NCBI GenBank assembly: GCA_902826485.1
Contig: CADEEZ010000019.1
Span: forward strand, 1-37,383
Origin: an uncultured Gammaproteobacteria bacterium
GTDB lineage: Bacteria; Pseudomonadota; Gammaproteobacteria; Berkiellales; Berkiellaceae
DNA length: 37,383 nucleotides
Reading direction: 5' to 3'
In this document: one piece after another, positions 7,904 through 17,809 of the stretch
Layout: each line of letters starts with the position of its first letter
Numbering within the stretch: position 1 is the first letter of the stretch
The notes under the pieces: generated by a model
Told to the model about the DNA's origin: nothing
What the model saw: only the letters and a program-made list of their open reading frames with translations
Database searches by the model: none
Translations under genes and position numbers: made by a program

Positions 7904-10339
7904 ATGGATTTTTTAACGAAACTAAACCTAGATGGGTTCTACGCTCACAAAAAACCTTGGCACAGTGGCCCTTCTTTTTTAATTGCCACACGGCTTAACC
8001 AAATCAATGCGCTCATTCAAAAAATCAACGCGCCTTTAAATCAAGCACCTTCTGTTGCACACCAATCGCTTTATCATCGATTCTCAAGCGCTTATTTTTG
8101 GCAAAGCTTGGCAACGCATGAACGCTACGCAGAAGCAAATGAACTCTGGCAAAACACGCATGACTTAATTTATGCAGAGGGAGAAACCTTAGTGTGGTTT
8201 ATCGACTATGCCTTTCCCCTGCTTGAAGAATATTTATTATGTGCCTTAAAAGAATGCCAGGTGCTAAGTAAAAATGCCCAAGACTCTATTTGGCAAAAAT
8301 ATTTACCTGGCTTTAGCTCTTACCTTGAGGGCATCAACCAACTTGATAAACAGTTAACCGTTCTTAATTTAAATTTACATAAACTTAAAAATCAAACAAC
8401 ACACGCCACAAAATTAAAAATAGAAAAAAATAATGATTTATTAAAATTAATTGCGCGCTTACTTGATGTACCTTGTGAGTTTGAAAGCACAGAACAGCTT
8501 AATATTAATACTTTAATATTTTTAAAACAAACACACCCAGATTCAAGTTTAATATTACCCAAAATTCAGCTCGATAAAAATGCTCCCCTCATTACCCCTT
8601 TTGAATCCACCAATGCGTGGGAAAATCTTACAAAGCGACTTCGCGAATTGAAAATTAAATATCGCGTCACCTCTCCTAAATTAAATTCGTCTAACACCTG
8701 GTACACCACGCTGATTAACTTTAATTGGCCCAGTGTTTATCAAACCAAAATATATTTTCTCCAAAAAGCATTAAAATACGCAAGCCTTCCCATTTTAACT
8801 GGATTGTTTTTAACTGGGTGGTTGCATTTTAGACTATTTGGAATAGGGGTGACGGTTTGGGCGAGCTATCCCTATTTGAGTGAATTAGCCAATAAGCTAT
8901 TAACTCAGTGGCAAAGGCTCGATGATATTTTACTGTCTTATTCTGAACGCTTTTTTAAAGATTTTCTCATTGACCGCACTGAATACATAGAAATGCTTGA
9001 ACGCAGTGCATTATGGCGAAAAAATAGATTAGCAAGTGGTTGTCATCATTTGAGTTCATTGGATCCGAGTTTACTATTGCGACCCTATGAAGACTTTCAG
9101 AGCGTACTACAACAAAAAATAAAAGATTTAGACACAATGCGTCCGTATTTTTGGCAAGTATGGCGTCATGAAAGTACCGAACTCATTAATAACTTGATAG
9201 CAGAATTAACCCAAGAACAATCTCATTTGCTTGCACACTTGCAAATATATGCCACCGATTTGGCCAGTAGAATAAATCAGTCTCTTTTTTTTGAAAAAGT
9301 GTATTCCCTTGAAAAATTAACGACCTTTATTTCTCAATTTGCACCAAACGCATTGCGGCTGCTTAATCGAGAAAATCAAGCTATCGACCGTTTTCTTGGC
9401 TGTTTAACTGAAGAAATAAATGCCCCTTTGTTACTGAGACATGCTATGGTTTCGCCCACCCATTTTGCAACGCATTGTTGTGATGTGGTTGCCATCAATA
9501 AATTAATAGACCAAATCACCCCCTTTATTAAACAAACTGATAAATTACGCGTCATCGTTGTTTTAGCTCAACTGTTAAAACAAGAAAGGAAGATGAGCTT
9601 AGATCAACTTGAAAATTATCTTGCAAAAATTGCCACTGAAAATTATTCGGCTCAAAAACTTAAAGAGGCTATTCAGCAATATTTATTTTCAACTTTCAAG
9701 GGTGACAATGACTTGGTTAAAACGCTTTGCAGCCCTACTCATTATAAAAGCTTAACTATGTGGCTGCAAAATAAGCAAGACAACATTATTCAAGCCCAAA
9801 AATATTTTCAATTATTCTTAAATTTATCCGATCATCAAGATTGGGGGAAGCTTCCTGAAGACTATTCGATTTTAAACTCAGATGATTTTCGAAATTATTT
9901 GATATTGTTAAGACTTAATGAAGACCAAAGTTTAATACAATTACTCCAGCATAAAATACTCACTCTGGCGCCTCATTACTCGGGAGCCCCTTCGAAAATT
10001 TGTGATTGGTTGGCCCTATTATGGCAAGAAAATTGCCCTATAGAACTTGAAGAAATTGTTATTGACGCGCGATTTTCTTGGACCTTTGAAAAAATAGCCT
10101 GCGAGAACGGCCTGGAATCGCTTGATGCCTTTGTGCAAGATATGACCAAAGTTTTTCCCAGAGCCGATCATAATCACCGACTTTCTCGCGCCTTGACCCA
10201 TCACCCCAATTTTTATTTGCCCTGGCATGTTCATACTCAAAAAGCCCTCGCACAACTTGAAGAAAATGGTTTGCTCCTTTCTGAGGCAAAAGTAGCTTAT
10301 AGTAAAAAAGGGTTGCAACAATGGTTATACCAAATATAA
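7904..10339 (+). CDS. Large protein of unknown function with a central membrane segment
   Basis: I do not recognise this 811-residue protein. It has no N-terminal signal peptide. A single hydrophobic region at about residues 292-327 (LPILTGLFLTGWLHFRLFGI, then VTVWASYPYL) could form one hairpin or two short membrane helices. About 290 mainly helical residues lie before it and 480 after it. Aromatic residues are frequent and histidine and leucine are common, and no catalytic motif stands out. The next gene starts only 21 nt after its stop, so the two are probably co-transcribed. Central hydrophobic hairpins flanked by soluble helical regions are seen in some effectors that insert into host membranes, but here that is speculation. 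Confidence 0.75.
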   Translation: MDFLTKLNLDGFYAHKKPWHSGPSFLIATRLNQINALIQKINAPLNQAPSVAHQSLYHRFSSAYFWQSLATHERYAEANELWQNTHDLIYAEGETLVWFIDYAFPLLEEYLLCALKECQVLSKNAQDSIWQKYLPGFSSYLEGINQLDKQLTVLNLNLHKLKNQTTHATKLKIEKNNDLLKLIARLLDVPCEFESTEQLNINTLIFLKQTHPDSSLILPKIQLDKNAPLITPFESTNAWENLTKRLRELKIKYRVTSPKLNSSNTWYTTLINFNWPSVYQTKIYFLQKALKYASLPILTGLFLTGWLHFRLFGIGVTVWASYPYLSELANKLLTQWQRLDDILLSYSERFFKDFLIDRTEYIEMLERSALWRKNRLASGCHHLSSLDPSLLLRPYEDFQSVLQQKIKDLDTMRPYFWQVWRHESTELINNLIAELTQEQSHLLAHLQIYATDLASRINQSLFFEKVYSLEKLTTFISQFAPNALRLLNRENQAIDRFLGCLTEEINAPLLLRHAMVSPTHFATHCCDVVAINKLIDQITPFIKQTDKLRVIVVLAQLLKQERKMSLDQLENYLAKIATENYSAQKLKEAIQQYLFSTFKGDNDLVKTLCSPTHYKSLTMWLQNKQDNIIQAQKYFQLFLNLSDHQDWGKLPEDYSILNSDDFRNYLILLRLNEDQSLIQLLQHKILTLAPHYSGAPSKICDWLALLWQENCPIELEEIVIDARFSWTFEKIACENGLESLDAFVQDMTKVFPRADHNHRLSRALTHHPNFYLPWHVHTQKALAQLEENGLLLSEAKVAYSKKGLQQWLYQI

Positions 10340-10360
10340 TAAATAATCAAGAGAAATCCC

Positions 10361-11848
10361 ATGACTGATATCACAAGCGCTGTTTTACCTGATTTGTCTT
10401 TGACTTCAAACACCACAAGTAACACTTTATCTTTAAATGCTTTCCAATCTGAGCACGATTTTTTATCACACCCATGGACATTTACCAATTGCGAAGAATT
10501 TTGCCAAGAATTTGGTATAAGAAATAAAATTTTCCTGCAATCTGTTTTTGAAAAAATAAAACAACTCAGTGCTGATGAAGAGGATCCTAAAATTTTTGAA
10601 CGCTTATATCAAGCGCCTCACCTCCCCATTTTTTTAAAAAAAATAATAGCCTTTCCAGAATTTACCGAGTATTTAAGTACCCAAACTGCCAATCATTGTT
10701 TTAGTATATTAACTAAAAGAATTGAAGCGTGTGAAAATCATAAAAAACAACTCACATTTATTATCGATTTATTTAAAAAGCACCCCACACAAGCTTGTTT
10801 AGCTTTCGTTCGATTTACGCATTCAGTGGATACTTTGCCTATAGGGGAAGAAAAAAAACAACTTATCTGGCTATTAGAGCAAACTAAACAGGCTTGGTAT
10901 AAAGAAAATTATCTGGTGAGTCATGCTTTAACCAGTCCCTTTTTACAAGATTATCTGAATACCCACCCCCATTGGACACCCTGTGTGGATTTTGTGCTGA
11001 CCCTAATTAAAGAACAAACGCATTATTTAACAACTGAATGGGAAAATATTTTAGGATTGGCCCATTATAATACACCGGTTTTTTGTGAAATTTTAAGCCA
11101 ATCTCCTTTGATTAACCAGCTAGATCTAAGCTTATTTAATTCATTTGTATCAACTCACCCTGACAATCTCGATGCCTTTTTGAACCTCTCTCAACATCAT
11201 GCGGCTAGATTTACTGTTTGGGCTGAATGGATCTGCCTTATCCCTGAGCAAGCTGCCGTTATTTTTTGCTATTGGCAAAATCACTTAGTTCATCTTTCTG
11301 ATGAAATGCCTCACCAAGAAAAAGCACTTACCGGACTCTTGCAATCCATCAAAACAGGTGCTTTATTGCTCAGTTCGGAAAATACCCTTGCTTTAGAGAT
11401 ACTTATTCAAAATCATTTTGCCGTTAAACAAAGTGCGCTTACTAATAGAGAAAAAGACAAATTACCCGAGGCCAAAAGATATTTAATCACTGAAATGGTG
11501 TTATTACTTAGTGTGAAAATTACCTGTTGGGCCTTTGGCGCGGGCATTTATATGCCAGCATTACTTTGCGAGCTGTATAATCAGAAAATTGCCCCAAAAA
11601 TCGGCACCCAACCCACCCCCGAAACCGGTTTTGATCCCGCTTATTTTGGGATGTATGCGGCTGTGGGCAAGCCCTTAGCTGGCAACCGAATTTTTGAATA
11701 TAGTGGCCAAGATAATTTTAAACAGACCTTTTTAAATGGATTTAAGCTATTTAAATGTCCTGAAATCGGAAAACAATACTTTGAACACCTCAACCGACCT
11801 CAAATGACTGATACTGAGTTTTATAAACGGGTATTAGCTAAGCCTTAA
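10361..11848 (+). CDS. Protein of unknown function, second gene of the hypothetical block
   Basis: A 495-residue protein I cannot assign. The first 35 residues are rich in Ser, Thr, Leu and Asn (TSNTTSNTLSLNAF) and look unstructured. The body is mainly helical, with short repeated-looking helices such as FLKKIIAFPEFTEYLSTQ and CVDFVLTLIKEQ, possibly an alpha-solenoid. One moderately hydrophobic stretch near residue 385 (VLLLSVKITCWAFGAGIYM) could be buried or membrane-associated. The C-terminal 80 residues (GFDPAYFGMYAAVGKPLAG) are Gly- and aromatic-rich. It follows the 811-residue gene by 21 nt, and an AGAGAAA purine run precedes the ATG. Like the next gene, its protein begins MTDI, which may be coincidence. 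Confidence 0.75.
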   Translation: MTDITSAVLPDLSLTSNTTSNTLSLNAFQSEHDFLSHPWTFTNCEEFCQEFGIRNKIFLQSVFEKIKQLSADEEDPKIFERLYQAPHLPIFLKKIIAFPEFTEYLSTQTANHCFSILTKRIEACENHKKQLTFIIDLFKKHPTQACLAFVRFTHSVDTLPIGEEKKQLIWLLEQTKQAWYKENYLVSHALTSPFLQDYLNTHPHWTPCVDFVLTLIKEQTHYLTTEWENILGLAHYNTPVFCEILSQSPLINQLDLSLFNSFVSTHPDNLDAFLNLSQHHAARFTVWAEWICLIPEQAAVIFCYWQNHLVHLSDEMPHQEKALTGLLQSIKTGALLLSSENTLALEILIQNHFAVKQSALTNREKDKLPEAKRYLITEMVLLLSVKITCWAFGAGIYMPALLCELYNQKIAPKIGTQPTPETGFDPAYFGMYAAVGKPLAGNRIFEYSGQDNFKQTFLNGFKLFKCPEIGKQYFEHLNRPQMTDTEFYKRVLAKP

Positions 11849-11935
11849 AAATATCAAATTCGCTGATTATTTCACTTTTACCCTGTTATATGCTAGGATT
11901 TCGCCTTTTTTCTAAGCATAAATGAGGTTTATTTT

Positions 11936-13390
11936 ATGACGGATATTTCGATTGGCCAAGCCTTGCTGATTTTAATAGATCAAAATAGAAACGCTCATCC
12001 CAACTATGTTAAAAAATTAAAAAAACTTTATTTTTCAGGGTTTAAAACCAAAGCAGAATTCACGCAGTTAGAAGCAATAAAAAAAGATCCGCTTTTACAA
12101 AATTATCAAATCTCTCTCTCACCTGAAACCATTAATGAGGACGCCTCTAGAAGATATTTTGAAACCCATCTTTGTTTTGAAACCATGCAAAACAAATTAA
12201 ATACATTTCCACTGGAATTGGCAAAAGCGCACTATGCCAGCATTCGAGATGCTTTTAATGAATTAGGTGGGGATATAGATATTGCTGCATTTAAACAAAG
12301 TGGCAAAAAAATAAGGACTCGCAATTATGAAGCCGAATTAATCGAGCGAAAAAATAAAGGCTTAGACAATGAAGATTTAATAAAAGGTCTAAGCAAAAGG
12401 GAACAAGATACCATCGATAGGCTATTCTCTGGTTGCTTTATAGAAACCGATCATGAAAATGCTAAAGAATATGCCGATTTATTTATTCAACTTAAGCGCA
12501 ACACTGATTTGTCAGATAAGGATAAAGAAAAAGCTATTATCCTGCTCAAATCGTGGCGTTTGGCGATGATTCTGCTTCGAAAAACTAAAAAATATCAAGA
12601 TTTAGGTTTATATTCTGTTCATAATATTCCTGGACCTGATCTGTATCATAAAGGTATTTTTTTAGCTGAAAACAGAGGAAAAATAAGCAAAGAAAAAGCC
12701 GCTCAAACCCATGGTACACAGGCCTTCGGCTTAATCAAAAGTTATATGCCCTTGCCCAAAGATGACCAAGCATTAGCGAACGATCCCTTTAATTATCTTA
12801 AACCGGCTGAAACCTCAACCTATACGAATGAAGCAGAATGGATAAAATACAGTATGGGATTGCTCGTACACCCTTATTCCAATGCCATCTCAGGAACCAT
12901 GTTACTTCAACTCAGAATTCTGCTTAAATTAAATAGTGAAGGGAAATTATGTTTAAACGACAAAGATAAATTACAAAATTATCTTACCCTGCTCATCTCG
13001 ATATTAACAGCGCATACAGGCGGGCATTCTTTATTGGAATTTACTGCCCCCCTCTCTCTACCAGAAGTAAAAAGCTATTTTGCCTTTATGAAAAATTTTG
13101 AAAGCATCAGCATTAAGTCACTTTTTGAAAAAAATAATGAAGTCGCTTTTGAAAATGCCTTAAGTAAGACCCTTTCTTATCATAATCAATTATTAAAAAG
13201 GGCAACCCTACTAGCTGAATTAAAAATGCTTTATCAAAACAATACGCCCCAAAACTTAGCCCCTCACCCACAAGCGGAGACGTATTTTAAAGCTTTCACT
13301 TGGACTTGCCCTCAGCAAAAAAAGCCCAGTCCAGCCGTTTTTAAACCGCCTCTATTAATGGAACATGAGCTAGCAAGCCTGAAACTCTAA
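11936..13390 (+). CDS. Protein of unknown function, third gene of the hypothetical block
   Basis: A 484-residue soluble protein, not recognised. The N-terminal 150 residues are charged and helical. From about residue 220 it becomes more conserved in appearance: HNIPGPDLYHKGIFLAENRG, then THGTQAFGLIKSYMPLP, then LVHPYSNAISGTMLLQLRIL and TAHTGGHSLLEF. The clustered His, Gly and Glu residues in these segments could form an active site, but I cannot match them to a named family. It is separated from the upstream gene by 87 nt, enough for its own promoter, and ends 42 nt before glyQ. TGAGG lies 7 nt before the ATG. It lies where Pseudomonas has tag and neighbouring genes. Confidence 0.75.
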   Translation: MTDISIGQALLILIDQNRNAHPNYVKKLKKLYFSGFKTKAEFTQLEAIKKDPLLQNYQISLSPETINEDASRRYFETHLCFETMQNKLNTFPLELAKAHYASIRDAFNELGGDIDIAAFKQSGKKIRTRNYEAELIERKNKGLDNEDLIKGLSKREQDTIDRLFSGCFIETDHENAKEYADLFIQLKRNTDLSDKDKEKAIILLKSWRLAMILLRKTKKYQDLGLYSVHNIPGPDLYHKGIFLAENRGKISKEKAAQTHGTQAFGLIKSYMPLPKDDQALANDPFNYLKPAETSTYTNEAEWIKYSMGLLVHPYSNAISGTMLLQLRILLKLNSEGKLCLNDKDKLQNYLTLLISILTAHTGGHSLLEFTAPLSLPEVKSYFAFMKNFESISIKSLFEKNNEVAFENALSKTLSYHNQLLKRATLLAELKMLYQNNTPQNLAPHPQAETYFKAFTWTCPQQKKPSPAVFKPPLLMEHELASLKL

Positions 13391-13432
13391 GGTTATACTG
13401 GGGGTTTTTTACACCAAGAGATTTTTAATGCT

Positions 13433-14320
13433 ATGAGTCTAACCTATCATGAAATGGTGGAAGCCCTCCATGCCTTTTGGGCAAAGCAGGGCTGTGTAAT
13501 CTTACAACCGCTTGATATGGAAGTAGGGGCCGGAACCTTCCACCCTGCGACTTTTTTAAGGGCAATTGGGCCAGAACCCTGGCATGTAGCGCATGTGCAA
13601 CCTTCTAGGCGCCCAACCGATGGCAGATATGGGGATAACCCTAATCGTGCCCAAATGTTTCATCAATATCAGGTGATACTCAAGCCCTCCCCCGAGAATT
13701 TACAAGATTTGTGTCTGCAAGCCCTTGCCGCTATCGGCATATTACCCAGCGAAAATGATATTCGCTTTGTAGAAGACAATTGGGAATCACCCACTCTGGG
13801 TGCATGGGGCTTAGGGTGGGAAGTCTGGCTAAACGGAATGGAAGTTATTCAGTTTACATATTTTCAACAAGTCGGCGGTCTTCCCTGTGAACCGGTTACG
13901 GGCGAACTGGCCTTTGGCTTAGAACGCTTAGGTATGTTTATACAAAACAAAGAGTCGATGTACGATTTAATTTGGGCAAATAGCCCGAAGGGTGCCGTTA
14001 CTTTTGGGGATATCTACCACCAAAACGAAGTAGAAATGTCAGCCTATAATTTTGAACACGCTGATGTCTCTATGTTACTTCGACACTTTGAAGATTATGA
14101 AAAAAGCTGCCAGCACCTTATTGAGCATCAATTGCCCTTACCTGCTTATGAAATGGTGTTAAAAGCCTCTCATACGTTTAATTTGTTAGATGCTAGAAAA
14201 GCCATCGCGGTGACTGAAAGACAACGATACATTTTAAGGGTACGAACCTTAGCAAAATCAGTAGCAGAATGTTTTTATGAAAAACGTAAAGCACTTGGCT
14301 TTCCGTTACTCAAAACCTAG
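13433..14320 (+). CDS. glyQ: Glycyl-tRNA synthetase alpha subunit
   Basis: GlyQ is the catalytic alpha chain of the tetrameric (alpha2beta2) bacterial glycyl-tRNA synthetase, which charges tRNAGly with glycine using ATP. The family's diagnostic segments are present: [35 protein letters not shown] and [20 protein letters not shown]. At 295 residues it is close to E. coli GlyQ (303). It begins a tight group with glyS (15 nt), gmhB and plsC, the same order as in Pseudomonas. Confidence 0.97.
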   Translation: MSLTYHEMVEALHAFWAKQGCVILQPLDMEVGAGTFHPATFLRAIGPEPWHVAHVQPSRRPTDGRYGDNPNRAQMFHQYQVILKPSPENLQDLCLQALAAIGILPSENDIRFVEDNWESPTLGAWGLGWEVWLNGMEVIQFTYFQQVGGLPCEPVTGELAFGLERLGMFIQNKESMYDLIWANSPKGAVTFGDIYHQNEVEMSAYNFEHADVSMLLRHFEDYEKSCQHLIEHQLPLPAYEMVLKASHTFNLLDARKAIAVTERQRYILRVRTLAKSVAECFYEKRKALGFPLLKT

Positions 14321-14335
14321 TATAGCGAGAATCGT

Positions 14336-16417
14336 ATGTCTGCCTTAGAACCCTTATTACTTGAAATTGGCACCGAAGAACTGCCTCCTTTAGAAATGAT
14401 TAAGCTAAGAGACGCGCTGAGCGCTCAGCTCAGTGAAAAATTCACAGCAGAAAATATCCCGTTCGGTGAAATTAACACCTTTGTTTCTCCCAGACGACTG
14501 GCGGTGTTGTTTCAAAACATACCCACCGTGCAACCCGATCGCATTGTAGAAAAAAAAGGCCCTCCCGTACAAGCAGCTTTTGATGGCCAAAAACAGCCCA
14601 CTCAAGCTTTATTAGGCTTTGCAAAATCTGTTGGGGCAACGGTAGATGATTTAAAAATCGTTGAAACAGATAAGGGTGCTTGGTTTATGTATCAAACTCA
14701 AGAACAAGGTAAACCCACTGCCAACATCATTGCCGGCTTACTTAAATCGGTATTATCTAATTTGCCGGCCAAAAAAACCATGCGCTGGGCCGATAAATCA
14801 GAGACTTTTGTTCGACCCATCCATTGGATAATTTTATTGCACGGCAAAACCATTATCCCCTTTGAAGCCTTTGGTATAAAAAGCGACCGATTCTCTTATG
14901 GACATCGCATTCACGGCAAAAATCCGATTGAAATTAAACAAGCAAATGATTATGAAAACAGCCTAGAAAAACAATTTGTGATAGCCGATTTTGATAAAAG
15001 AAAAGCAAAAATCAAACAACAAATTAATCAACTTGCCAAGCAAATGAATGGCGAAGCAGTGCTAGACGAAGATCTCCTCGATGAAGTCTGTGGGTTAACC
15101 GAATGGCCAACGGGATATGTGGCAAAATTTTCTGACCGCTTTTTAGCCATTCCCAAAGAAGCGTTGATTTCTGCCATGCAAAAACATCAACGGTGTTTTG
15201 CTGTCATTGATCCTAAAACACATGCGCTTTTACCTTGCTTTATTTTGATCAGCAATTTAGAACTGGCGAATCCTAACAATATTATTCACGGTAATGAACG
15301 GGTAATGAATGCCCGTTTATCTGATGCTAAGTTTTTTTATGAACAAGATAAATTAACCTCGCTTGAATCAAGGCTTGATTTATTAAAACAAATGACTTTT
15401 CAAAAGAAGCTCGGCACCCTGCATGATAAAAGCCAACGGCTTTCAACGCTTTCCAAATATATTGGGGAACATTTAGGTGCCTCTTCCCATGAATCTGAGC
15501 GTGCCGGATTATTATGCAAAACCGATTTATTTACCCATATGGTGAATGAATTCCCAGAGCTTCAAGGCATTATGGGCCATTATTATGCCTTAAACGACAC
15601 AGAAACCCCTGCCATTGCCCAAGCGATAGAATTTCATTATTATCCCCGATTTTCAAAAGACATTATCCCGACCGATAAAATCAGTTTAGCGGTAGCCTTA
15701 GCAGACAAACTAGATACCTTAGTGGGTATTTTTGGTATTGGTATTGTGCCGACAAGTGATAAAGATCCTTATGCCCTTAGGCGTTCTGCCTTAGGTATTA
15801 TTCGTCTCATCGTTGAGTCTTTTTTAGATTTAGATCTAAATGAATTGATAGACACAGCTTCTAAAAATTATGGCTCAGCTTTATCCGAACAACCTCATGC
15901 TAAATTAATGCCCTTTATTTTTGAACGGTTTAGGGCTTATTGTTTAGACAATGGCTTTACCAATGCTGTTTTTGATGCGGTGCTTGCCAACTCGCCTACC
16001 AAACCTTTCGATTTTTATTTAAGAATAAAAGCCCTATCTGCTTTTAATCAGCTCGATGAAGCTGAAGAATTGGCCAAAGCCTTTAAGCGCGTCAATAATA
16101 TTTTAATCAAAAGCGGCGTAGAAACGAAAACAGAAAAATCGTTGCCGGTTTTAAATAATTTATTGACCGAACCTGCTGAAAAGATTTTATTTGAAAAAAT
16201 AAATGCATTACAACCTTTAACAACACCTTTAATACAAGCACGACAATATGATGTTGCGCTGAAACATTTAGCGACGATTAAACCCGAAGTGGATGCTTTT
16301 TTTGAATCGGTGATGGTGAATGTAGATGATGAAGCTGTGCGAAAAAATCGTATGCATTTATTGCTCAGTTTGCGAAATTTATTTGTCAAAATTGCTGACA
16401 TCAGTTTATTGAGTTAA
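14336..16417 (+). CDS. glyS: Glycyl-tRNA synthetase beta subunit
   Basis: GlyS binds tRNAGly and completes the active site of the glycyl-tRNA synthetase. It begins with the typical LLLEIGTEELPP and contains VSPRRLAV, WADKSETFVRPIHW, the HD-domain-like segment around FTHMVNEFPELQGIMGHYYA and DKLDTLVGIFGIG. The C-terminal 100 residues are an anticodon-binding-type helical domain ending MHLLLSLRNLFVKIADISLL. At 693 residues it agrees with E. coli (689). It sits 15 nt after glyQ and 5 nt before gmhB. Confidence 0.97.
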   Translation: MSALEPLLLEIGTEELPPLEMIKLRDALSAQLSEKFTAENIPFGEINTFVSPRRLAVLFQNIPTVQPDRIVEKKGPPVQAAFDGQKQPTQALLGFAKSVGATVDDLKIVETDKGAWFMYQTQEQGKPTANIIAGLLKSVLSNLPAKKTMRWADKSETFVRPIHWIILLHGKTIIPFEAFGIKSDRFSYGHRIHGKNPIEIKQANDYENSLEKQFVIADFDKRKAKIKQQINQLAKQMNGEAVLDEDLLDEVCGLTEWPTGYVAKFSDRFLAIPKEALISAMQKHQRCFAVIDPKTHALLPCFILISNLELANPNNIIHGNERVMNARLSDAKFFYEQDKLTSLESRLDLLKQMTFQKKLGTLHDKSQRLSTLSKYIGEHLGASSHESERAGLLCKTDLFTHMVNEFPELQGIMGHYYALNDTETPAIAQAIEFHYYPRFSKDIIPTDKISLAVALADKLDTLVGIFGIGIVPTSDKDPYALRRSALGIIRLIVESFLDLDLNELIDTASKNYGSALSEQPHAKLMPFIFERFRAYCLDNGFTNAVFDAVLANSPTKPFDFYLRIKALSAFNQLDEAEELAKAFKRVNNILIKSGVETKTEKSLPVLNNLLTEPAEKILFEKINALQPLTTPLIQARQYDVALKHLATIKPEVDAFFESVMVNVDDEAVRKNRMHLLLSLRNLFVKIADISLLS

Positions 16418-16422
16418 TCACC

Positions 16423-16986
16423 ATGAAATCAACCCGTTTTATTATTTTAGACCGCGATGGCGTCATTAATATAGATTCTCCCGATTATATTAAAACACCC
16501 GATGAATGGATTGCCATTGCTAATAGTTTACAAGCCATTGCGCAAATGACCGCACTGGGGTATCAAATTATTGTGGTGACCAATCAATCTGGTTTGGCCA
16601 GAAATTATTATACTGAAGAAACCTTAAAGCGTATTCACGAAAAAATGGTAACAGAAGTTCGTGAAGCCGATGGTGATATTTTAGATATATTTTACTGCCC
16701 ACATGGGCCAGCTGACAATTGTGTTTGTCGCAAACCGGCTACTGGCATGTATGATCAGATACAAAAAAAATATCCTGATATCAATTTTAAACAAACGTAT
16801 TCAGTGGGTGATTCGCTGCGAGATTTGCAGGCCGCTCAAAAGTCTGGCTGTTTACCTGTTTTAGTCAAAACAGGCAATGGCTTAAAAACACTTGAAAAAA
16901 TTAAGTCAGATGCCACTTTGTCTGAATATCAATCAGTCCCGCTGTACGATAATCTATTTTCTTTTTCTGAATTTTTAAGGCAATAA
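16423..16986 (+). CDS. gmhB: D-glycero-beta-D-manno-heptose 1,7-bisphosphate 7-phosphatase
   Basis: GmhB removes the C7 phosphate in ADP-heptose synthesis, which supplies the heptose of the lipopolysaccharide inner core. It is a HAD-family enzyme: nucleophile Asp10 and acid Asp12 in LDRDGVIN, motif II VTNQSG (residues 53-58), and motif IV GDSLRD (129-134). The GmhB zinc site is complete: Cys92, His94, Cys100 and Cys102 in CPHGPADNCVC. At 187 residues it is the normal length. Gaps of 5 nt to glyS and 1 nt to plsC show an operon. Confidence 0.95.
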   Translation: MKSTRFIILDRDGVINIDSPDYIKTPDEWIAIANSLQAIAQMTALGYQIIVVTNQSGLARNYYTEETLKRIHEKMVTEVREADGDILDIFYCPHGPADNCVCRKPATGMYDQIQKKYPDINFKQTYSVGDSLRDLQAAQKSGCLPVLVKTGNGLKTLEKIKSDATLSEYQSVPLYDNLFSFSEFLRQ

Positions 16987-16987
16987 T

Positions 16988-17749
16988 ATGATGGTTCTTT
17001 TTCGTTCTGCACTTTATATGTTTATCCAAATTCCTGTGACCATCTTTTTTTGTATTGGGGGTTGTCTATTAGCCATCGTACCGCTTAGATGGCGCTATTA
17101 TTTTGTGACCCGCTGGACCATGACCATGCTTTTTTTCTTAAAGCATATTTGCAAAATAGACTGTGAAGTGATTGGTGAAGAAAACATTCCCAAAGAACCA
17201 GGCGTTGTATTGTGTAAACATCAATCTGCGTTTGAGACAATGTATTTACAAAAGATTTTCCCTATGCAAACCTGGGTGATTAAACGTGAATTACAATTTG
17301 TGCCCTTTTTTGGCTGGGGATTAGCCTTATTACATCCCATTGCCATTGATAGAAAAAATAAAGCCTGTAAACCTAAACTCATTGCCGATGGGATTAAAAA
17401 AATTGCCGATGGCATTTGGGTGGTGATTTTTCCTGAAGGCACACGGGTTAAAGTAGGTGCTACCGGGCGTTTTACGCGTTCTGGTTCTGAATTAGCCATT
17501 GCCGCCAATGCCTGGGTCGTGCCCGTTGCGCATAATGCAGGGATTTTTTGGCCTCGAAATAGTTTTTTAAAGTACCCCGGTAAAATTACCATAGAAATTG
17601 GTAAAGCCTTTAAACCGGCTGATTTAAATACAGAGATTACCGGGCCCGAGCTAACCGATTATGTGAGAGATTGGATAGGTGAGACGACGCAAAAATTGGA
17701 GAAAAAAGCGTTAGCACAAAATGAGACAACAAAAACTTCTTCCTCATAA
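16988..17749 (+). CDS. plsC: 1-acyl-sn-glycerol-3-phosphate acyltransferase family protein
   Basis: A membrane-bound acyltransferase that makes phosphatidic acid or a related lipid. An N-terminal membrane helix (about residues 12-33) precedes motif I, KHQSAFE, in which His78 is followed by Glu83; most PlsC proteins have Asp here, but the KHQSxxET form is normal for the copy next to gmhB and glyS. Motif III FPEGTR is at 148-153 and VVPVAHNAG follows. Its 253 residues fit the family. The second ATG (16991) is an equally possible start. The basic Lys-rich C-terminus is probably cytoplasmic. It ends the glyQ-plsC operon; the 13-bp hairpin after it may be its terminator. Confidence 0.92.
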   Translation: MMVLFRSALYMFIQIPVTIFFCIGGCLLAIVPLRWRYYFVTRWTMTMLFFLKHICKIDCEVIGEENIPKEPGVVLCKHQSAFETMYLQKIFPMQTWVIKRELQFVPFFGWGLALLHPIAIDRKNKACKPKLIADGIKKIADGIWVVIFPEGTRVKVGATGRFTRSGSELAIAANAWVVPVAHNAGIFWPRNSFLKYPGKITIEIGKAFKPADLNTEITGPELTDYVRDWIGETTQKLEKKALAQNETTKTSSS

Positions 17750-17758
17750 CCAGAATAC

Positions 17759-17800
17759 TTTCTCTCTCGTGCATTTGTCGCTTTTGTCACGAGAGAGAAA
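17759..17800. terminator. Strong hairpin between the convergent plsC and F-box genes
   Basis: TTTCTCTCTCGTG (17759-17771) and CACGAGAGAGAAA (17788-17800) form a perfect 13-bp stem around a 16-nt loop. It starts 9 nt after plsC stops and ends 9 nt before the stop of the minus-strand gene. It lacks a T run on either strand, but its place between two convergent stop codons suits a two-way terminator. Confidence 0.55.
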
Positions 17801-17809
17801 TATATAGAC

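Noticed and set aside
16048..16401. 117-codon antisense frame in the end of glyS
   Set aside because: glyS is a clear full-length gene with intact domains; the antisense frame has no family features and no start signal.
17221..17592. 123-codon antisense frame within plsC
   Set aside because: It overlaps the conserved acyltransferase motifs on the other strand and shows no protein-like features of its own.
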